Positions 49,138 through 61,500 of a DNA stretch of 64,000 bases are shown one piece after another (positions within the stretch are counted from its first letter, which is position 1; every line of letters begins with the position of its first letter). The DNA lies in assembly GCA_963969595.1 (NCBI GenBank), contig OZ018408.1, forward strand, positions 7,437,823 through 7,501,822, written 5' to 3'. The translations under genes and the position numbers were made by a program. Under the pieces are notes generated by a model that was given only the letters and a program-made list of their open reading frames with translations, ran no database searches and was not told the DNA's origin. This DNA comes from Neckera pumila (Eukaryota; Streptophyta; Bryopsida; Hypnales; Neckeraceae).

Positions 49138-49423
49138 AAGTAACTACACCTTAAATCGCACAGTTAAGCAATTCAGCATGGTTTTCACTATTATATTGAA
49201 AAATAAATTGTGGGGTCCCATTGGTAGTCAAAACAGGATTCTAGATTCTCTTAGAATGCATTTTTTGGACACCATATGAATAAACTACGAATTTTCAAAG
49301 TGCTGAAAATAGGTGCACCTAAAAGCGATCATAGAGTCATATGAATAGTGGGAGTACATTTTAGGCAAGAATATCCGCTGTGCGCTTTTAAGGACTTTGC
49401 AATTTTTTATGTGTAGTTACCTT
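49138..49423. mobile_element. MITE with GTAACTACACCT ends, copy 1
   Basis: Ends AGTAACTACACCTTAAATCG and, inverted, AAGGTAACTACACATAAAA. The interior (GTGGGGTCCCATTGGTAGTC, AGAATGCATTTTTTGGACAC, GGGAGTACATTTTAGGCAAG) is shared with 54164-54441. It lies 110 bp after the Tourist-like element. Confidence 0.65.
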
Positions 49424-49748
49424 AGGCAAAGGAATGCGTGGAGTTCGTGAGACCAGTCAGACCTAGATGCAATTAAGAAGCACACGTGGGCTTTGCGAGA
49501 AGCGAACAAGGACGCAAAGCAAAGCAACTCAGGCTGGTAACGGAGGTCGTCATTCCCCCACGTCCGCCACTGCAGAGTGCAGACATAGCCTACTTGGGGT
49601 GGACTTTGGGGAGGCGAAGCTTCTAGAAATGAATTTCAATCAATTTCCCTTGAAAGACAAGAGGAATTGGCATCTAACCCAAGTCATTTCATCTTTTTTG
49701 GAGCTTTCTGGAGTTAGTTATGAAATTTTGAAGTTGAAGTGGCACAGG

Positions 49749-49860
49749 GCTCTAAAATCACCCACCCCCTAAAATGTACATTGTTTATACATTGATGTAG
49801 CTATGAAAAAGCAACCTATACAAGCAGTGCACATTTGAGCAGGGTGGGCAATTTTAGAGC
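49749..49860. mobile_element. Hairpin MITE, copy 2
   Basis: GCTCTAAAATCACCCACCCC...AATGTACATTGTTTATACA pairs with TATACAAGCAGTGCACATTT...GGTGGGCAATTTTAGAGC. It is a relative of 3056-3168 in the opposite arrangement to its flank. Non-coding. Confidence 0.6.
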
Positions 49861-52800
49861 TTGTGCAATTTTAGAGCCGGTCACCTTAGAAGACTTAAAA
49901 ATTTGGAATCCTACATGGAAGTATGCAATTGTTGCAAGAGGAGAATTGGATTTGTTGGATGGCAAAATAATCTGGCCAAGAGGCTCAAGAAAAATGAGGG
50001 AGGCACGTTTTTCCAACTTTGAGGAACTATTTTTAACATTGGATTTGAACTTTTGAGTTGCTTTTAGTTTGACAATAAGGTAAAGCTACTCCTAAAACGT
50101 GAATTCTTCCTACTCACATAGAAGTGAAGAGCATTATGAAACTCAATAGAGGCTATCCCAACTCTGGAAAACTTCAAAATTCATTTTTGATTTTGACACA
50201 TCAAGGAGGTCTATTCTTACAATCTTGTTTTTCTTGCATTTTTGAAGGTGTTAAGATGGCTACCACTAATGCTTTGGTAAAGCATTGTATTTTGAAATCA
50301 TCTATTTTTTAAACTAACAATTATATTTTAGTTATACTCATGCATTTTTTATCCAAATTTTTCTATTTCATCCATATCTTTTGTATAAATGAAAGCTAAA
50401 TCATTTGGCAAAAAAAGGCTATCTCACTCTAAGTATTGAATATAGATAATTCCTTTGAAATGGTACAATTTTGCCCTATGGTGAAGGAAAAAAGGGCAAA
50501 CCTCTATAAGCTGGTGAATTTGTGCAAAATCAAAGATGATTATGTGAGTTTGTATTGCTTTTGACAACATCAATGATCAAAATAGTTGTTGTTCACTTCT
50601 ATCTGAGTAGGAGATAACAAATGAAAGAAAGGAGTTGCTTTATTGTCAATATAATCTAAATTTTGGAGTGTGTTGATTTTTAAGATGTAGCTAATATGTC
50701 AATTTGTTCACAAAGTTCCATAAGTGGAAATTTAATTCAAATTGATCATATGATATTGTATTAAAAAGCATGATTCCTAAATGATCATTGAAAAGCTTGG
50801 CAATTCCCTGCCAATGGTATACTATGAGACTACTTTGAAGTAAAAATGTGATTTTGAATAGTGGTGACCTTCTTTTGCAAGTCAAAGTCAATTATTAAAT
50901 ATGGCTACTTAACAATCAACAATAATTCCATAATTCAAATGGCCCTTTTTAAAATTATGCCAACTAAGGTTTACCAAATTCTTCTTTGACCAATTTCTAT
51001 GGCCAAGGTACAAAAATGTATTCTTACAAGCAAAAAGTTGATAAATGCATAGTTAGTGAATTCGGCTTGTTTGACAAATGTATCTAAGTGAGACTTTTGC
51101 CCTTTGATCCCTAAATGCTTGAATTATAGATAATATGATGAATTCTGAAAATTGTAATAAATAATAGCAATTCCTTCAATTCAAAATATCTATATTAGTG
51201 ATCCATATTGGATATTCTTTTTTCATACTTTTCATATATAGATTATATATTCTATCTTCTTTGAAGCTTCCTCTATAAATATTAGTTGGACGAGTTTGTT
51301 TATTAAAAACAATCATCATTTCCTAAATGTATGGTTGGATATTAAGAAATAAGGAATTTTGACTATAAAATCTAAAGTAAAAAATCCAAAGATTAATTTT
51401 AGGGAGTGTAGAAAATTAGGTATGATTGATTTTTCACATAGCAATTTCAAAAGATTTATTATTGTACATCTAGCTTATGGATTTTAGTTTTTATACATTT
51501 AAAGCATGGATTTGCCTTAGTCAAATTCAATTGTATATTCTAAATATTGATTTTTTGTAATTGAATTAGCTTGGACCTTGTAGACCAGACATTCAAGTAT
51601 TGAACAATAGTTGAGTGCAAACATCTCTCAAGCATACAAAGTCTTAGTTTTTTCTTATATTTATACAATAATAGATTCTTTAGAAATTTTCTTCGCAAAC
51701 ATTCTCTAGATTTAATGGGAATAAATATGTTTGACTTCAAGAATTTTTTTCCAATTTAAAAATGATCCATCAAAAACAACATGATCAAATAAATAAAACT
51801 AAAAATCTAAAACAACCAACAATTAAGAATTAATATTTTGAACTTAAGAGAAAATAAATCTTGTCAAAATTTGTTATCAATTTTAGTAAGAAAAATTCAA
51901 TTTTTGCTTTCAAAGTTTATTGAAAATCATAGATAAATGTAGTAGTAGATCTAACCTTGTGATATGATTTATGGATCATGTTTTATAATTTTGGTTTAAA
52001 AAAACATCATTAAATCATTTTTATAAATTTCAATTTATGATACATCTTCACAATTTTAGAAATCTTGATTATGTATTGGTCTTTAATGCGTCGACCTTGG
52101 AAGAATGTTGAGGAGGGTTGTTGCAAGAAACATTTGAATATCCTTCTGTTTTGTCCCCTTGGCCTTGGATAGATGTTTTTTTGCTCATAATTTTTGCACC
52201 ATGTATTTGTTTTCTTTGAAATTTGAAGTAGTGGTATGAGCAATTTTTGTAGGCATCGAGTGATCTTTTTTAATTTTTAAAAATTTGTTTATTGTTTTAA
52301 CTGTACATAATTGGATGTATCCCTTGGCCATTGGGGAGGGGGATAATGTTGTTTCTTTGACCCCAAATGCAAATTTGATATACAGACTTCTACTAAAGTT
52401 ATACAGGCATGCAAAGAGCTTTCTTTAAAATAATAAAGTGCCTACTTCCTACAATATGTGCTCAAGGTAAACTATCTTTTTACACATGCAAAGAATACAA
52501 TTTTTTCCTCAAAGATGTAAATGGCTGAGAAGAAATATCTTAAAATTAGGAAAATATATTTTTGAATTTTATATTTTGAATTTTTAAATACTTTTTGAAA
52601 ACTAAATTTCAAAGTATCTATTTTCTTGTATTTTCAATCATTCTATTTTTGTGCGTAATTTTTAAACATAAATTTTTCTAAATCTGAAATTTTATATACA
52701 TGTTATTTTTAATGTTTTATAAATTATCCTTATTTCGTTTTACTTTTAAAAAATCTATTCCAAAAGTCATAGTACTCCAATACTAAAGCTGTTTTGAGCC

Positions 52801-54163
52801 CTATATAGTAGGTGTTTCTTGCAACTACGTAGGACTAAAAGTATTCAGTGGATGGTCAAACAAGCTTTTTACATTGTAATAAGTGTATGATTTTCATCCC
52901 ATTTTTTTTCTAACTTTTGGCATTTACAAATATTTCTTTTGCTCTTGAGCAAAATCAGGAAAATAAATTTTTTCAAATATAGTTTTTACGCCACTTGAAA
53001 ATTTTGAAAAATTCCTAAAAAAATAACTAAAATTCCTAAAAATGAATAGCTAATTGAAGTTTGAAATTGAGAATCTATGACTATGTTTCAATGCTACAAA
53101 ATTTGGATTTATATTTGTATAATATTATATATTATAATATATTTTTATGAAGTTTTCAAAAAATTTAAGCATGCTTTGTATTTTATACAAATTTTCTTCA
53201 CTTTTTCTTCAAAAATTCATGGTAATTTGAAATTTTTCCAAAAAAATCTGAAATTTCTTTATTGACATGTAACTTTGTAGACATATGTATCTGCATTTTT
53301 GAAGAATAAAACCAAACAAATTCACTCATAAAGAATGCAAAGATGTAGAATAAAGTGTAGATGACTTTGAAGTCTGACTCTATAATCATGGGTAGATTAT
53401 AGTAACAATTCCTAATTCTGACCATTACACATTCTTGCCTATTAAAATGTACTTCCAATATTCATAAGAATCTAAGGTTTGTTTTAGAAAACACCTATTT
53501 CTAGCACTTCGAAAGTTCATAATTTATTCATATGGTAATTATACAATTTGAAATAAAATTTTGAGATATAATTTTATATAATTTTTTGAGAAGATATTCT
53601 TCTTCTTCTTCTTTTTGTCCTTCATGTCCTGGGCTAAATCTAGCGGCAGCTAAAAACCCAGTGTTTTCCAAGAGAAATCTCTCTACCCAACATTGCTTTT
53701 CTAAATCTCTCTAGTTCAAGTCTCACTAATCTGATTTGCAAGACATTAAATTCGTCCCATGAAGTAGGACAAACAAGGTAAATTTTGTGTTGTCCGAGGT
53801 AAACGTAAAAAAAAGCCCCCTATGTTGTAATAAATCTAGAGGATGTTGTACACCTATCTTACAGGAGCTAATTTGGGCTTTCTGATTGCTAATATGAACT
53901 CAAAGTTTGTAATTTTTTTCAAATGTGGCAAATAAAAAGTTTATGCCGGGATAAATCCACCCTACCGGCTAGTTCTACTTTGTGGAATAAGTTTAATGTC
54001 CTGCATTTGATTTTAGTTACTTACTACCAAGGTTTTTCTTTTGCACTGTAGCACTACACCATGTAGTAAATGGAAGATGGTCCCTCCGAATTTAATCCAT
54101 TGTCACTGTGCCACAACAATGAAGTTTGGCACCAAGGTGCCGAAAAAAAAAAACTTGTTTACT
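49861..54163. other. AT-rich spacer
   Basis: Very AT-rich. Includes a repeat at 51.80-52.25 kb shared with 18.4-19.4 kb and a TTC-rich run at 53.60 kb. No genes recognised on either strand. Confidence 0.45.
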
Positions 54164-54441
54164 AAGGTAACTGACCTTAGATCGCATAGTTAAGCAATTC
54201 AACTTGATTTAGCATGGTTTTTACTATTATATTGAATTTTTTTTGTGGGGTCCCATTGGTAGTCAAAAGGGGATTCTAGAGTCTCTTAGAATGCATTTTT
54301 TGGACACCGTGTGAATAAATTACGAATTTTCAAAGTACTGAGAATAGGTGTACCCAGAAGCGATCATAGAGTCATATGCCAATAGTGGGAGTACATTTTA
54401 GGCAAGAAGATCCACTCTGCGATTTTAGGTGTAGTTACCTT
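54164..54441. mobile_element. MITE with GTAACTACACCT ends, copy 2, upstream of PI4KA
   Basis: Begins AAGGTAACTGACCTTAGATC and ends GATTTTAGGTGTAGTTACCTT; closely similar along its length to 49138-49423. It lies about 1.1 kb before the PI4KA start, so it could border that promoter. Confidence 0.65.
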
Positions 54442-55515
54442 CCCCGCTTTTCCCTGAAGGGTCCGTGCACAAGACCTGATTCTGAAGTCACCTTTAGTTT
54501 GTTTCCTTTTTGAGTTTCCTCGTTCCACCTCTGCCCCGGAGCTTTCGAGCTCCGTTCGCAGTCCGCACTTGTCATTTAGTACTGAAATCTGTCGTCTTTT
54601 TAGCGGTGCACAATTTGCATGCGATCAGTAAATGATTCTAGTGCGCGTACGCACGCTGCCGAGAAGAATTGCCCGCTGCTGAGAAAAATTGATTGAGCTA
54701 CGGCACGCGGACTTGGAGCAGTAGCGAGGAAGTGTGTAAACCCTAGATCGCTCCCATTCAATCCGAAGAGCACATTGCTGGATTTCGAAGGCGCGTTGCG
54801 CGGCTTTCACTTGGTGTCTCGGGGTATGATTGTTGTTGAAATGGATTCATGGCGTCTGGGGAAATGATTGAATGGCAGAATTTTCGAAGGTGAGCGATAT
54901 AGAAGAGCTGATCGTTGTTTACGCGGAAGGAAGAAAATTATGGAGATTCACGTCATCTCCTTGGCACCCGCCCGCCCATGGTGAGCACATGGTCTTCTCT
55001 CCCGGTTCGTCTCCCCCTTTGTGCTACTTCCCCCTTCTTGGTTCGCGGGTTGCTCTTGCGAGCGATTACGACCTGATTTCGGACAACGGAAGCGTTACTT
55101 ATTTCTTGAGGATTCCTGAATTTCGCACTCAGAAAGAGTTTCATACTCCTGAGACTCGGCAGTGACGGAGCTGATGGGTGGAGTAGTGCCGGTAACCGAT
55201 ACGCAGGGCAGCACGGCGCTCAAAGCTCTTTCCACTCAGAAACTCTCCACCTGCATTCTGCAGTCGCTCCAACTTCTTCGCAATTCCGATTACTGCGTGG
55301 TCCGTCGCTTCTTTTGTTTCCTTTTTGCGGGCTCCTGCCGTGTTTCTTGGGAAACCCTGATTTGTTGTTGGTTGTTTTTGAGGTAGTGGTATGAGAAGGA
55401 CGGTCTGCGATTGGGTGGAGGTTCATGAGCGTGAAGAGTTGGGTTTCTTTTTTCTAGTTTAATTGAATTTGTGGAGGACAGTGGCGTATTGTCTCACGGG
55501 CTGAAAAGTGACAGC
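54442..55515 (+). promoter_or_regulatory. PI4KA promoter and 5' leader with upstream frames
   Basis: GC content rises sharply after 54.44 kb. Upstream ATG frames (for example 54872-55165 and 55162-55386) overlap the presumed leader. They do not resemble known proteins and would act as upstream ORFs if transcribed. The transcription start cannot be placed. Confidence 0.4.
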
Positions 55516-55585
55516 ATGAAGAAGGCATTGACAGAGCTATGCGACCTTCTTGCTGAGGACAGTGGCGTATTGTCTCACGGGCTGC
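55475..55585 (+). repeat. 30-bp direct repeat, period 81, across the PI4KA start
   Basis: GAGGACAGTGGCGTATTGTC plus TCACGGGCTG occurs at 55475-55504 (5' UTR) and at 55556-55585 (codons 14-23). The chosen ATG at 55516 lies between them. The frame is open through both copies but begins only at a stop with no ATG in the first one. Confidence 0.9.
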
Positions 55586-58500
55586 CTTTGTTGTGGAGCC
55601 AGTGTCCGTCGCTCCATAGCTTCTCGGATGCGGGATTTCGACCTTCCGTGCGGCAAGTGGACGGGATTTTGGCTGCGGCACGGTATTTGTCACGGTCGAG
55701 GGAGCCTGAGAATCTCGACGGATTGTTGGCCGTCGTGTTGCAGTTCGTCGCTGCAATCCCTAACATCTCTCGAAATGAGGCGTGGCATGCTTTGTTCACT
55801 TCTGAAGCGTTTGATGGCTACTTCAGAGAGCTTCTAGAGTATTTGGCTGCCATTTGCGTGAAATGGCCAGATGTGGCAAGTTCTGTGAGCATTGCGCTTA
55901 CAGGATTTGTTTTGAACATTACGGTAGAAAAGGAGGATGGTTTGAGATGGATGCGTTATCCTGCTATTCGATCATTGCTTGCAGCTCTTGCATCGAATTT
56001 TCCAGCTTTAGATTCCGCTGATGCGGATTCCTTGGCAAAGTGTATCTTGCGGCATTGGATTGTGCTCCCTTTGACACCGATAGATGCATCGAGCCGGAGT
56101 GTCTCGACTCAAAGTTTGTCGACTCAAAGCTCGCCTATACGGTTCTTTTCGTCGCCTTCGTCATCGTCAAATGGAAAGTCCAGCTCTACGAAGGATCTTA
56201 GGACGGCGCAAGGGTATATGAGTGATGGTCCTGCTCTCTCGATCTCTGCGGATGACAGCCCTTCTCTACATGATGCTAACGGTTTCTTCACTCCGAGGTC
56301 TACACCTGGAAGAGAGACAACCGAACGAGAGCCTGACAGCAATATTTTTCGTATGAATGGAAATGGGAATGGAAGTAGAACTAGGAGCTCTGAGTATTTT
56401 GAAAAGCATGAAGCAAGTAAACGAACTCGGCTGTGTCTTACCGCGTTGGAAGGAGAATCCATCTTGGCATTGGAGAGACAGGAACTTGGTTTCCGGTTGA
56501 TTGTGCAAATCCTTGAGAAAATCGAGACGGATGAGGACCTGGTTTCGCGGTTGAGAATTACGGCAATCAGTCAGATTGGAGCGCTTCTACCTCTTTTGAA
56601 GGCACGCCTTATTCTTTCTCTGTATTTGTTCTTTAGATTTTTCTTATTGCTCGCGAGATACCTCTGTCGAGTCACCCAGCTGCTGCTCTTCCAGCATAGT
56701 TGAGTGCAAACAACTCAAAACCCATCAGTCTTATTATTTTTGTGTTTAATAATGTGCAGCTGTACGATATTGTGCAACTATTTCAATGAGCCTATCTGGG
56801 GTGTTTTGTGCATAATTTGTTTTACAGATTCGGAAACGTGAGTGGCCAGTGGATATAGTCCCTCTGTTTGCCAAAATGAACATGAAGCTGCAAGCTTCAC
56901 AAGCCGCCGTGACCGTGATAAATATACTATTGAAATCAGAAACAGGAGGCAGGCCCTCAAAGAGTCCTATGGATCGCAGATCTTCTAGGAGACTTACTCA
57001 AGAGACCTTAGCATTGCTGCTGGATGCGGCAGACGCTTGCTTATTATCTCCCTGGCGAAAAATGAGATCTTGCGAACATTTATTTGGAACTCTTCTATAT
57101 GGGATATCGACAGCAGGTGCATCGCAAGGAAACCAGATGCTGAGGGTTCTTCTCTTACGAATCAAGTCACTTGTACTAACAACTTGTTCTCAAGTAAGTA
57201 GATTTTGGTAGCATCCACTTCGTAAACACCTTCTGTGTTCTGAATCTGATTTTGAGAAGCAACTCTTTTCATAGTTGTAGGAGATCTAACCTTGAATGAG
57301 TCGGATTTCCTTGAGTCAAGTGTGTCTTATAGTGATTGACTGAAATTAACGATTAACCTATGAAGTTAGCATCAGATTGAATTCATCAATTCGCACAGCT
57401 ACCAATCCTTAAGGGATTACCTTCCGTGGGAGGCCTTATCATATCATGTTGCTGATCCTACAGCAACTGGTTTGAAATTGACGCATAGGGGCTTCTGGTC
57501 AATGGTCATTCTCGCTCGATACTTTAGAAAGGGAGAATTTTTTTGTTATTATCGAGAAAAACTAATTGAATTTCGAACAAGTTGAACCTCTATGAGGCAC
57601 CTTAACGTAGCACGACATTCAGTGTGTGTTTCATATAAACTGGCTTGCTGATAAGTTCGCGTACAGGTTGAGGGATATCCGGGACCTGTTTCTGTAAGTG
57701 TCACTAAGGCAACTTGCGACCTCATTGAAGCCAGCTGGGATGTGGACAGGGCTGCCATAGATTCGTTTCTTTTATCGCTGGCTGCATACGTTCGTGAACG
57801 TCTTGAACAGGTGAGTGCTTTGTTACGGATCCTAGGTATTACTTTTTGGCTTTCTTTTGGGTGGATATTTTTGGACATTGGGAACTTGTTTGACTGCTGC
57901 ACATTTCGAAATTTGAAATTTGAGAAGGTGAAGTGCATATTTAATCAACGTCTCACTCTTATACCCCGATGATGGGGTTGTATATTGGGCAGGAGAAAAA
58001 GTTCAAGCAGACAGCTGTAGTCACACAGTTGAACGTGATACCACTGCTTGCAAATGTGGTAGTTTTGCTGAACAAGCCAGAGGCTGCGGATTTAATCATG
58101 CCACTTTTTGTGGAGAGCTTGGCAGAAGGCGATGCTTCTGCTCCTAGTCTTATGCGACTAAAGGTGAAGCTTGCCCTCCCTAGTATTTTGTTGTCAGGGT
58201 ACATTCGTATACATTCACTTCAAGTGTGCAAGACGATTTATGTGTGTTTGAGTTAATTTATACTGTTTGTGGAGCAGGTACTTGACGCAGTGGCACGGAT
58301 GGCTTGTTTGGGTTGTGAGAAACCATATAGAGAGGTTGTAGTCCTGCTGACAATGAGCTATTTGAAGAAAATTGCTGCCATTGGTTCACGAGAAAGCAAG
58401 AAGCTTGTTCCCGAAGCAACAACAGAGCTCCTCCAGGTCGATAGCTATATTTGATGTCAATTCCTTGACTTACAATACTCTTTCTTCCTCCTTCTTGTTT

Positions 58501-61500
58501 ATTTTGATTGTAGCATCTTCACCATGTACTTATGTTGGTGAACTATATGTCTTGACTTCTGCTAGTTCATTTTGGATCACACACTAATTGCATGTGAGGG
58601 TTGCTTTTCAGACTTTGCCTTCAGCTTTCTTGCACATTGCACAAGGCTTAAAAGAACCAAAGCTCCGTTCCGATTATCGGCAGCGGCTTCTTACTCTTTG
58701 CTCTGATGTGAGCTCGATTGTTGAATCAAAGCTTGGCAGGTTAGTGTGTTAATGAGGAAATTCCATGTGCTTATGCCAGAGGGTTCAAAATTTTTGTTTC
58801 CTACTAGCTTGTGATCGCCGTAGGGGGTAGTTCAGAGTCTGATGTACTTTTTGTTCGCAGAAATGGAGCTGATTACCTTGGGCCTCTCCTCCCCGCTGTT
58901 GCAGAAATATGCTCTGATCTGCAACCAATTCAGGATGCTGACACTTCACTGCAGAAGCTGTTTCGCAATTTGTGGTTCTACATTGTTCTTTACGGCTTAG
59001 CTCCTCCGATTCAGAATACCCAGCAGCGTACTAAATACTCTAGGTCTATGAGCTTAACTGGGAGCAGGAGCGGTAGCTCAAACGGGAGCAGAAGTGGGAG
59101 CGCAACTAGTCCCGGAGCCCTCAGCGTCATTCAAACAGTGTCAAGCCCGTATTCTGGAAATGGGGAATGGTTGAGCGCTGTCTATCGTCTTACCCAATCT
59201 ACTCCACCTCTTGTAAGCCAAGTTTTGCTTCTAACTTGTCGTTTCCATTGGAGCATATTTTTAATTTGGCATGCTTGTACTAGGAAGCAAATGAGCAGTT
59301 CTTTTCTTTATTGACTCTGGACTGAAGGGGGGGAGGTTTGGCATTGGAAGTTTGATTCGGACCATTGTTACTGAAAACCGAGTCAGTGCTACAGCGAAGG
59401 GCTCTCGTAATGCAGCTTTTTCTCTTGATTTATTGAACTATTATACTTCTTTCCATCTTCTAGATCAAAAACTCTCCTATCTTTAAGGATGGTAGGGCTA
59501 CGTTGATCATGTGGGAGTCTGGAATCAGGTGGTGACATCGCTGAAGTGGTTAGAGGACGAAGTTGAGCTAGTTGCACTGTACAATACTAAGACCAAAAAC
59601 GGGAGTGGGAAGGGCAGAAGTTCTTCGTTGCAACGTGGCCTTCTCTCCGCTGCAATTGGTAGACGCATAAGTGGCTCATCTGTTAGTAATCTCTCAGGTA
59701 TTCTCATCTGCTGCTTTATATTCATAGACTTGTCACAGTGTCTTGGTGACCCATGTTTACCTTGCGGAATGACTCTTTGTTGGTCTGTCTAGTTGTGCGA
59801 TATATTCGAGGATGATTTAGAGTGGCACTATGAACCTGAATTTTGCATTATGCAGATGCCTTATTCATCAGACTTGAATTGAAGATTTGAGAGTTTTGAT
59901 TTTGATTTAAAATTTCAACGAAAAGCAGCTCAAGTGTGCCAATGTGGTGATTGAGGTGCTTGGAGATCCTTTCGACCTATGCTAGACCTGAAGAATCTTT
60001 GAGAGCTGTGATACTTTAGGAGTTGCACTCTTTTCACCTACATTTTTTCGCTTAACAGCAGAACAATAGGCTCCTGTTTGCTTGAACTATTGCCGGTATG
60101 GAATGTATTTGATGTTGGGATGCTTGCATTCTATTGTTGATAATTCGACACTTGACAACGTTCCAGGTGCTTGTTGATTGTACTGACTGAACTTTATATG
60201 CTCAATTTGTTCTTTGAACTTCATGAATCTTAACCCTTGCTCTGGTTCTGTCTCAGGTGTGAAGGCCACCTACCTTTTGGTTGTTGCATTTTTGGAGATC
60301 TTGCGGTTTAGTTACAAAGGAGGTGTCATTAAAAGGAGTAGTGGGGACCTCGATCACATCAGTCTGTTGACTTGCGTATTCAAGTATTTGGAGAGCCCAA
60401 ATCTGCCTCCTGATCTCTATCAGTGTCTTACAGCAACGGTTCATTGTGTTTTTGATGCAGCCTTGACGTGGCTGGTATGTTTCTGGAGAGAATTTGTTAC
60501 AGTTTAACGTTGCCCACGACTGTTCTTCCTTCTGTGCAAGCTTGTCTTCCTTGTACAGTGCATCCTTGTTAAATTCTCATGTCAATCAAACTCTTCTGCG
60601 TCCAGTCTTTGAAGAGTATTTATGAAATTGAAAAGCAGGTGATGGATTATCAATCTAGATGCTGAATATTTTAATCGTCATTACAGGAAAAACAGGTTGC
60701 AACTTGTGGTGATGAGGCTGTTGACAAAGAGCGTGTGTTGGTCTGTCATGCCTGCTTTCTGATCAAGCATCTGACACATCGTGAGGAAGCAGTACGTGAA
60801 CTTGCTGACAGTCTTCTTATCCAACTCAGAGATAAGTTTCCTCAGGTGAGTCTTTGTATGATGCAGCATCTTTCAGTTTTGGCATACTATAATAGATTGG
60901 CAGGAAATCTCCTGTGGCTTCTTCAAGTTTTATTTTTATTACCTTGTCTTTCTATGCACCTCGTGTCCTAAGATTTCCAATACCTAGGTGCTGTGGAATG
61001 GCCAATGTTTGGAGGCACTTCTTCGTCTTTTTTCCGAGCAATCAGGAGCGCGCCAAGGAGAGAGCCGATCAAATCTCACCCCTCGCCCAACGATGCTTCA
61101 CACGCATCAACGTGTAAAGGAGTGGCTCACTCGTGCCCTCCTCTTCGCTCCCTGCACCACCCAAGGCCTATTGCAGGTACTGAAGTTCACTTAGGAAGTA
61201 TTGGTTGTTGTGAAAGTTTATAGTTTTCATAGAATGCATGAAATACACGCAACGTGCAAGGATCACGGAAGAAGTTCCGATTCTTTCTATGTATGTTTAT
61301 CTTTTTCCTTCTCTTTTCTGCTTGTCTTTTCATGTTTCGTCGCTTCGATTTTGGATCTTTTCAGCAACTTTCTGTACCTTCTACTTTTGATATTCTGCTC
61401 TTATTAACTAATATACATTTAAGATCATTAAGTTTACGGAATGTCTTCCAGGAAAATATTCGGCGAGTGGGTGCTTGGCAAAAGGTGGCTTCTTTACTTT

